Source: DASVWZ01 sp963715675
GTDB lineage: Bacteria > Acidobacteriota > Terriglobia > Terriglobales > Acidobacteriaceae
NCBI GenBank assembly: GCA_963715675.1
Contig: OY970265.1
Location: forward strand, 4,092,001-4,156,000
Length of the DNA: 64,000 nucleotides
Reading direction: 5' to 3'
Part shown: positions 59,232 to 64,000 of the stretch, piece after piece
Position numbering within the stretch: position 1 is the stretch's first letter
Layout: every line of letters starts with the position of its first letter
Notes under the pieces: model-generated
Seen by the model: only the letters and a program-made list of their open reading frames with translations
Databases searched by the model: none
Told to the model about the DNA's origin: nothing
Translations under genes and position numbers: made by a program

Positions 59232-59784
59232 TCCACACCTCGAATTTCTTGAGTCCGCGGACCAGATATACGCTCACCGCTTTCTGGCTGATTCCCAGCA
59301 CTTCTCCAATCTCGAGATAGCTCAATCCTTCGGCGCGCAGCATCAGGCAATGTCGTTCCCTTTCGTTCAGCGATTTCAGGGAGAGCGCCACTCGCTGCTG
59401 CTGGATCAGGTCCTCTTCTGCTGAACGCGGAGCCTCGGCCAGAATTCGCTGGGACAGCCATTCTGTTCCCAGAGATTCCTGGACGCCTTTTCTGCGGGCG
59501 CCATCGATCGCCATGTTATGCACCACGCGATACAGCCAGCTGCGCAGGTTCAGGATCCTGGCGTTTCGCTTCAACTGATCGAACAACTTCAGAAATGCGT
59601 CTTGTACCAGGTCCTCCGCCTCTCCGGTGGAACCCGCCATATGGTAGGCATAGCCCAGCAACGGAGGACGCATGGTGGCGTACAACTCCACCACCTGCTC
59701 CTCCAGATGCCGGCTCCTGCGATGTTTCTCGGCGTGCTCGAACCCGACGGCCTGAGAGAGATTGAGGATTTGTTCGTGGTCCAT
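59218..59784 (-). CDS. ECF-type sigma factor
   Basis: 188 residues. Region 2 (LLGYAYHMAGSTGEAEDLVQ, DAFLKLFDQLKRN, LRSWLYRVVHNMAID) binds the -10 element and core polymerase; region 4 helix-turn-helix (LMLRAEGLSYLEIGEVLGIS, QKAVSVYLVRGLKKFE) binds the -35. Region 3 is absent, as in the ECF class. The ATG at 59784 is preferred over 59811. It overlaps the anti-sigma gene, and the neighbouring receptor gene suggests a nutrient or envelope-triggered regulon. Confidence 0.92.
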   Translation of the reverse strand: MDHEQILNLSQAVGFEHAEKHRRSRHLEEQVVELYATMRPPLLGYAYHMAGSTGEAEDLVQDAFLKLFDQLKRNARILNLRSWLYRVVHNMAIDGARRKGVQESLGTEWLSQRILAEAPRSAEEDLIQQQRVALSLKSLNERERHCLMLRAEGLSYLEIGEVLGISQKAVSVYLVRGLKKFEVWNGRV

Positions 59785-59944
59785 TTTCGATACCGCTGTT
59801 CTGTGCGTCACCCCGCCCGTGAGATCGCGCGTGCCCGATCCGGTACGCTACCACAGATCAACTATATACACCGGAAACAACCATTTCATGCCTCTCGGCA
59901 AAAGTTTATTTTTGTTCCTAAGTTGTTAGCAAAAAGCCACTTTC

Positions 59945-60133
59945 ATGCGTCACACACAATCATCGCAAGACGGTGCGCAAGTAGTGCACCGGATTGCAAC
60001 CGGACAGGACCTGAAGGCTGGCTTCCGGCCAGACAAACTCTCCAGCCAGCAGGAACTGGCCGATCCGGCTTCTGCCGGACCGATCTCCCGGGGCACTCCT
60101 ACCCTGTGCAAAAAATTATCAATCTGCTGTTAG
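59945..60133 (+). CDS. Doubtful small Cys-ending peptide frame
   Basis: 62 codons from ATG to TAG, polar for most of the length (AQVVHRIATGQDLKAGFRPD) and ending TPTLCKKLSICC. The three cysteines at the end recall ribosomally made peptide precursors, and the codon use resembles coding sequence. No ribosome binding site is seen and no modifying enzyme lies nearby, so the frame may be spurious. Confidence 0.2.
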   Translation: MRHTQSSQDGAQVVHRIATGQDLKAGFRPDKLSSQQELADPASAGPISRGTPTLCKKLSICC

Positions 60134-60149
60134 TACGGTTATTAGCTCA

Positions 60150-60302
60150 TGCGTCTTACAGACAGTGGTAAAGGGAGAGTTGGCCGCCAGCATCCCGCGG
60201 ACTGGTGGCCACTGCAATTATTCTGGTTTCATGTCTTCCTCCTGGGAGTTTTTGCTTCTATTCCCCTCTGAAAGCTCGGGCGCTTTCAGAGGGGGATTTT
60301 TT
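60150..60302 (+). ncRNA. Structured leader or small RNA ahead of the GloVer gene
   Basis: GGCCGCCAG (60182-60190) pairs with CTGGTGGCC (60202-60210), nine pairs with one G-U around an eleven-base loop. After a 50-base pyrimidine-rich stretch (TCTTCCTCC) comes a strong terminator (60263-60302). The unit could be a small RNA or a cis-acting leader controlling the gene whose ATG is at 60377. It does not match a family I know. Confidence 0.5.
60263..60302 (+). terminator. Strong rho-independent terminator
   Basis: CCCCTCTGAAAGC (60263-60275) pairs perfectly with GCTTTCAGAGGGG (60282-60294), 13 pairs with loop TCGGGC, followed by a run of six T (60297-60302). It points along the plus strand and is 75 bases upstream of the GloVer gene start. 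Confidence 0.9.
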
Positions 60303-60376
60303 GCCCTTGCCCTATCCAGTGCTTGCGCTACAATTGTGCCGCTTTATTTTGCCCAAACCGCCCAACCGGTGACCCT

Positions 60377-61705
60377 ATGAAGCCCCAGAAATCCTCCGTG
60401 CGTGCGAATTGGCTGCTGCCGGCTCTTATCTGCATGCTCATTTGTGCGGGCAGTGCTCGCGCCGCCCACAGCAAATACCACGCCTTATACCGCTTCCAGG
60501 GAGGCAGCGACGGCGCGGGACCGAACGGCACCTTGGTGGTCGATCGATCCGGAAATCTGTACGGCGAAACCTCCCAGGGCGGCACGGGTCAATGCCAGAG
60601 CAATGGAGTCGTCGTGGGTTGTGGCACGGTTTTCGAACTGAGTCCGCCGGCGGAGAAGGGCATGCCCTGGACCAGGATGCTGCTGTACGATTTCCAGGGG
60701 CCGGATGGCGATACGCCTGTGGGCGGCCTGATCGCTGACGCTGAGGGTAACCTCTATGGAACTACTGAGTTCGGCGGCAACGGATCATGCGACGACTGGC
60801 AAATCCCGGGATGTGGCATAATGTTTGAACTGAGCCCCGGTTCCGGCGGAACCTGGACGGAAGCCACCCTCTACAACTTCCAGGGCAGTGCCGATGGGGA
60901 GCATCCCGTCGTCGGTTTGACGGCCGATAACCTCGGCAATCTTTATGGCACCACAACCGGGAGTTCGGGTTCGGGTCCTGGGGTGGTCTTCGAACTGTCC
61001 CCTTCGGGCGGGGGCTCTTGGTCCCAGACGGTTCTTTACACCTCTGGCTATGGCCAAGGCTCGCCCGACAGTCTGTACGCGGGCCTGATCCTCGATTCCC
61101 AGGGTAACCTCTACACGACTAGCGTGTTTGGTGGCACCTACGACGCCGGTACGGTATTTGAGCTTTCTCCGCCCAAGCAGCAGGGAGGCGCCTGGACCGA
61201 AACCAACCTTTACAACTTCCACGAAGCGGGTGGAGATGGGCCCGACACGCCCGTAATTTTCGATCGGCACGGCAATTTGTATGGAACCCTGTTCGCCGGC
61301 GGGGCATACGGTTCCGTGTTCGAACTTTCTCCCCCTAAAAAGAAGGGTGGTTCCTGGACCGAGACGGTGATGTACGATTTCGGGGGCAGCGATGGAGTCA
61401 ACCCGTTTTCGGGATTGATACTCGATAAAGCAGGCAACCTCTATAGCAACACCTATGGCGATACTGGAGTTTGGGCGGCAGGCCAGGTGTCTTCAGGCCA
61501 GGTGTCGTATGGAAGCATTTACCGGCTGAAACCTCATGCCAACGGGACCTGGACAGAAAGTACTTTGCACCAGTTCAAGGACCACCCCGCAGAGCATCCT
61601 GTCGGTCAACTGGTTTTCGGCGCGAAAGGGAAACTCTACGGTGCGGCCGCCTTGGGGGACAAGTCAGCGCCAGGGGGAGTCGTGTTCGAAATCCCTCCCC
61701 ACTGA
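60377..61705 (+). CDS. Secreted GloVer/TIGR03803 tandem-repeat protein
   Basis: 442 residues. Signal peptide (ANWLLPALICMLICAGSARA) then about eight repeats with the GNLYGTT/GTVFELSP signature (DRSGNLYGETSQGGTGQ, DAEGNLYGTTEFGGNGS, DNLGNLYGTTTGSSGSG). The family is the same as the protein at 38440-39702. Function unknown. The terminator and hairpin upstream suggest that transcription of this gene is conditional. Confidence 0.88.
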   Translation: MKPQKSSVRANWLLPALICMLICAGSARAAHSKYHALYRFQGGSDGAGPNGTLVVDRSGNLYGETSQGGTGQCQSNGVVVGCGTVFELSPPAEKGMPWTRMLLYDFQGPDGDTPVGGLIADAEGNLYGTTEFGGNGSCDDWQIPGCGIMFELSPGSGGTWTEATLYNFQGSADGEHPVVGLTADNLGNLYGTTTGSSGSGPGVVFELSPSGGGSWSQTVLYTSGYGQGSPDSLYAGLILDSQGNLYTTSVFGGTYDAGTVFELSPPKQQGGAWTETNLYNFHEAGGDGPDTPVIFDRHGNLYGTLFAGGAYGSVFELSPPKKKGGSWTETVMYDFGGSDGVNPFSGLILDKAGNLYSNTYGDTGVWAAGQVSSGQVSYGSIYRLKPHANGTWTESTLHQFKDHPAEHPVGQLVFGAKGKLYGAAALGDKSAPGGVVFEIPPH

Positions 61706-61739
61706 ACACACGGATCACCGGTTCCCTCCTCCCGATGCT

Positions 61740-63032
61740 CTACCCCCGCCGCAGTCGCTGGCTGTTGGGCTTGGAACCGGCCAGGGCGTAGTAGAGGATG
61801 TACAGATAGCACGCCACCGGCAAAAAAAACGCGTGATGAATTCCGATTCGGTCGGCAATGAAGCCCTGGAGAAGGGGAATCACCGCTCCGCCCACGATCG
61901 CCATGGTCAGCACTCCCGACGCGTCCCCGGTCAGTGGCCCGAGTTCGGCCACGCCCAAGGTGAAGATGCTGGGAAACATGACGGAGTTGAAGAGCCCCAC
62001 GGCCAGGATGCTCCACATGGCCAGCGGACCCTTGGTCAGCATGGATAGGGTCACTAGCGTGGCCCCGCAAGACGCGCACCAGCCAAGCAGATACCCGGTC
62101 CTGATTCTCGGCAAGATTGCCGACCCGAAAAACCGCCCAACCATGGCCCCGCCCCAATAGAACGAGACGAACCCGGCCGCGACTTTCTCGGTCAGCCCGG
62201 CGATCTCCGGCTGCGTGAAATAGTTCACCAGGAAGCTGCCAATCGATACCTCGGCGCCGACATAACAGAAGATGCCAATGGCCCCAAGAATCAGGTTCCG
62301 GTGCTTCCAGATTGAGTCGCCGACCTTCTCGCCTAAAGAATGCTGCGCCGCTTCAATCTTAGGCAGTTTGGAACTGCCGATCACAATAGCAAGCAGCCAC
62401 AGAGCGATCCCCATAATGATGTACGGCACCTTCACCGAAGCCGCCTGCTGAATCCGGTAAGCCTGTCGAGCAACCGGCGCGAGTTTGTTGATTTCCCATA
62501 TCGCCAAAGGCGCCGAGCTGAGAATCAATAATTTCCCCACTTGCGGAGCCATCACCGTGCCCAGCGAATTAAATGCCTGGGTCAGACTCAGGCGGCTGGA
62601 CGCGGTTTCGGGAGAGCCCAGTACGATGATGTAAGGATTCGCCGCTACCTGCAGCGCGGTGATGCCCACTGCCAGAACGATCAGCGCCGCCAGAAAGAGT
62701 CCGAACGAAGGCACGCTGGCCGCCGGCACGAACAGGAACGCGCCCACTCCCATGGTCAGCAGACCTGCCACCATGGTGCGCTGAAAGCCAATCCCATCCA
62801 CAATCTTCGCTGCAGGAATCGAAAAGAAAAAATACGCTGAGAAAAAAGAAAACTGAATCAGCATCACCTTGGCGTAGCCCAGCTCGAAAATCGACTTCAG
62901 GTGCGGAACCAAAATGTCATTCAGGCAGGTGAGGAATCCCCACATGAAGAACAGCGTGGTCACCACCGCCAGTGGACGGCGATAGTTCCCGGACGGCGTG
63001 GTTGTGGTCACCACCGAGGGCTCGATAGGCAC
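61740..63032 (-). CDS. FucP/GluP-type sugar:proton symporter
   Basis: 430 residues, twelve transmembrane helices of the major facilitator superfamily, FucP group. The N-terminal FFMWGFLTCLNDILVPHLK and the central LQVAANPYIIVLGSPETASS are hallmarks of fucose/glucose/galactose permeases, in which the conserved Asn of the first motif contacts sugar. Substrate could be glucose, galactose or fucose. Convergent to the GloVer gene and divergent from glnS. Confidence 0.9.
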   Translation of the reverse strand: MPIEPSVVTTTTPSGNYRRPLAVVTTLFFMWGFLTCLNDILVPHLKSIFELGYAKVMLIQFSFFSAYFFFSIPAAKIVDGIGFQRTMVAGLLTMGVGAFLFVPAASVPSFGLFLAALIVLAVGITALQVAANPYIIVLGSPETASSRLSLTQAFNSLGTVMAPQVGKLLILSSAPLAIWEINKLAPVARQAYRIQQAASVKVPYIIMGIALWLLAIVIGSSKLPKIEAAQHSLGEKVGDSIWKHRNLILGAIGIFCYVGAEVSIGSFLVNYFTQPEIAGLTEKVAAGFVSFYWGGAMVGRFFGSAILPRIRTGYLLGWCASCGATLVTLSMLTKGPLAMWSILAVGLFNSVMFPSIFTLGVAELGPLTGDASGVLTMAIVGGAVIPLLQGFIADRIGIHHAFFLPVACYLYILYYALAGSKPNSQRLRRG

Positions 63033-63186
63033 TGTCGTTTGACCCTAAAACCTGGGCAGAGGTTGTGTCGATTCGTAACCAGAAAAGTATAGAGGAGAAG
63101 CTGATCCTGATGTCCGGCGACCGGGAAGCGCATTCGCGCTCTCGCCTCCCGCCCATCCTGACTCAGATGTGTAGAATAAAGCAGAC

Positions 63187-64000
63187 ATGAACGAGGCAAA
63201 ATCCTCATCCAAAACTGCGGTCCAATCCTCTCCCGCGTTCGCCAGCGGGTCCTCGAATTTCATACGCGACATCTTTCTCGATGACCTGAAAACCAGCAAA
63301 TATAACGGCCGCGTGCAGACGCGCTTTCCTCCCGAGCCCAATGGGTATCTGCACATCGGCCACGCCAAAGCGATTTACCTGGATTTCGGGCTGGCCGCCG
63401 AGTTTGGCGGAAAGACGAACCTCCGCTTCGACGACACCAACCCGGAAAAAGAAGAGACCGAATACGTCGATTCGATCGAGCAGGACGTCAAGTGGCTGGG
63501 GTATCAGTGGGACGGGCTCTACTACGCCTCCGACTATTTTGACCAGCTCTACGAGTGGGCGGTGAAGCTCATCCGGGACGGCAAGGCATACGTCGACGAT
63601 CTCTCGGCGGAGGAGATTCGCCAGTACCGCGGCACGCTGACCGAGCCGGGGAAAGACAGCCCGCATCGCAACCGTTCGGTCGAAGAGAACCTGGACCTGT
63701 TCGAACGCATGCGAACTGGGGAATTTCCCGACGGTTCCCGCGTGCTGCGCGCCAAAATCGACATGGCTTCGCCGAACCTCAATTTTCGCGATCCTGTGAT
63801 GTACCGCATCCTGCACGCCGAACATCACCGCACCGGCAACCAGTGGTGTATCTACCCGATGTACGACTACGCGCATGGACAATCCGATTCGATCGAGCGG
63901 GTTACGCACTCCATGTGTACGCTCGAGTTCGAAGACCATCGTCCGCTCTACAACTGGTTTATCCAGCAACTGGGAATCTTTCCGTCGCAGCAGATCGAGT
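63187..64000 (+). CDS. glnS: Glutaminyl-tRNA synthetase (5' part, runs off window)
   Basis: The first 271 codons, open to the window end. Class I signature RFPPEPNGYLHIGHAKAIYL contains HIGH (about residues 57-60), followed by RFDDTNPEKEETEYV and KIDMASPNLNFRDPVMYRI, all diagnostic of GlnRS (not GluRS). GlnRS charges tRNA-Gln directly; its presence suggests that transamidation is not the only path. Normal length is ~550, so about half is missing. Start at ATG 63187 with weak ribosome binding site. Confidence 0.95.
   Translation, partial: MNEAKSSSKTAVQSSPAFASGSSNFIRDIFLDDLKTSKYNGRVQTRFPPEPNGYLHIGHAKAIYLDFGLAAEFGGKTNLRFDDTNPEKEETEYVDSIEQDVKWLGYQWDGLYYASDYFDQLYEWAVKLIRDGKAYVDDLSAEEIRQYRGTLTEPGKDSPHRNRSVEENLDLFERMRTGEFPDGSRVLRAKIDMASPNLNFRDPVMYRILHAEHHRTGNQWCIYPMYDYAHGQSDSIERVTHSMCTLEFEDHRPLYNWFIQQLGIFPSQQIE

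Larger units (their letters stand above)
59785..60376. other. 592-base region between sigma and GloVer genes
   Basis: Contains the minus-strand sigma promoter area (59785-59900), a doubtful 62-codon frame at 59945-60133, and a structured leader with terminator at 60150-60302. Short hairpins GGTGC/GCACC (59971-59990) and CCGG/CCGG words occur. The rest shows no coding or RNA feature I can support. Confidence 0.4.

Overview
The window looks like a piece of a GC-rich Acidobacteriota (Terriglobia-like) chromosome. No ribosomal RNA gene or other direct taxonomic marker is present, so this is inference from gene content: two Oar-like TonB-dependent receptors with N-terminal carboxypeptidase-regulatory domains, two GloVer/TIGR03803 tandem-repeat proteins, an HAF-repeat protein, DUF2911, DinB/DfsB proteins, an ECF sigma/anti-sigma pair beside a receptor, and dispersed palindromic repeats of kinds often seen in acidobacterial genomes. 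Most genes are single-copy housekeeping or small metabolic genes on both strands, in short operons.

Layout. 0-8.6 kb: a DinB protein, a PD-(D/E)XK-like protein divergent from tldD-tldE, a membrane-anchored protein, selD (apparently a selenoprotein with an in-frame TGA and a SECIS-like hairpin), a second DinB protein and a small membrane protein behind a structured leader. 8.6-15.3 kb, minus strand: S53-like peptidase, Tat-type nitroreductase (probably starting at ATT), tilS, an hpt-like gene with altered catalytic residues, and ftsH, the classical tilS-hpt-ftsH order. 15.4-18.7 kb, minus: PEP-mutase-like protein, FlK-like thioesterase and CPBP protease in one operon, then a Sel1-repeat protein; the last two genes share a 36-bp palindromic upstream element. 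18.7-21.2 kb: a complete 2,492-bp IS1-like element with terminal inverted repeats, an 8-bp target duplication, a transposase, two overlapping accessory genes and a divergent membrane-protein passenger. 21.2-33.3 kb: a CADD-like protein, mnmG (interrupted in frame by two repeat insertions), ogt, a DsbA-like protein, cutC and several secreted or hypothetical proteins. 33.7-37.1 kb: parB, parA, three parS sites and rsmG, a typical chromosome-partition locus. 37.2-48.9 kb: PQQ-propeller and GloVer proteins, an Oar-like receptor, prmC, an FAD oxidoreductase, a phosphotransferase, a CDF metal exporter and a TonB-C protein. 48.9-53.5 kb: ATP-dependent DNA ligase, scpB and a decayed two-component signalling cluster. 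53.6-64 kb: a second Oar-like receptor with its likely anti-sigma/ECF sigma pair, a structured leader ending in a strong terminator before a GloVer gene, a FucP-type sugar transporter, and the 5' end of glnS running off the window.

How the genes connect. TldD/TldE form a two-subunit metalloprotease. SelD supplies selenophosphate and seems to need selenocysteine for its own synthesis, so SelA, SelB and tRNA-Sec are expected elsewhere. MnmG, TilS, RsmG, PrmC and GlnRS serve translation. ParA/ParB/parS segregate the chromosome. The ECF/anti-sigma/receptor group is probably an envelope-signalled uptake unit. The most unusual items are the IS1-like element with cargo, the selenocysteine SelD, the in-frame repeat insertions in selD and mnmG, the shared palindrome at 17.5 and 18.7 kb, and the leader at 60.2 kb.
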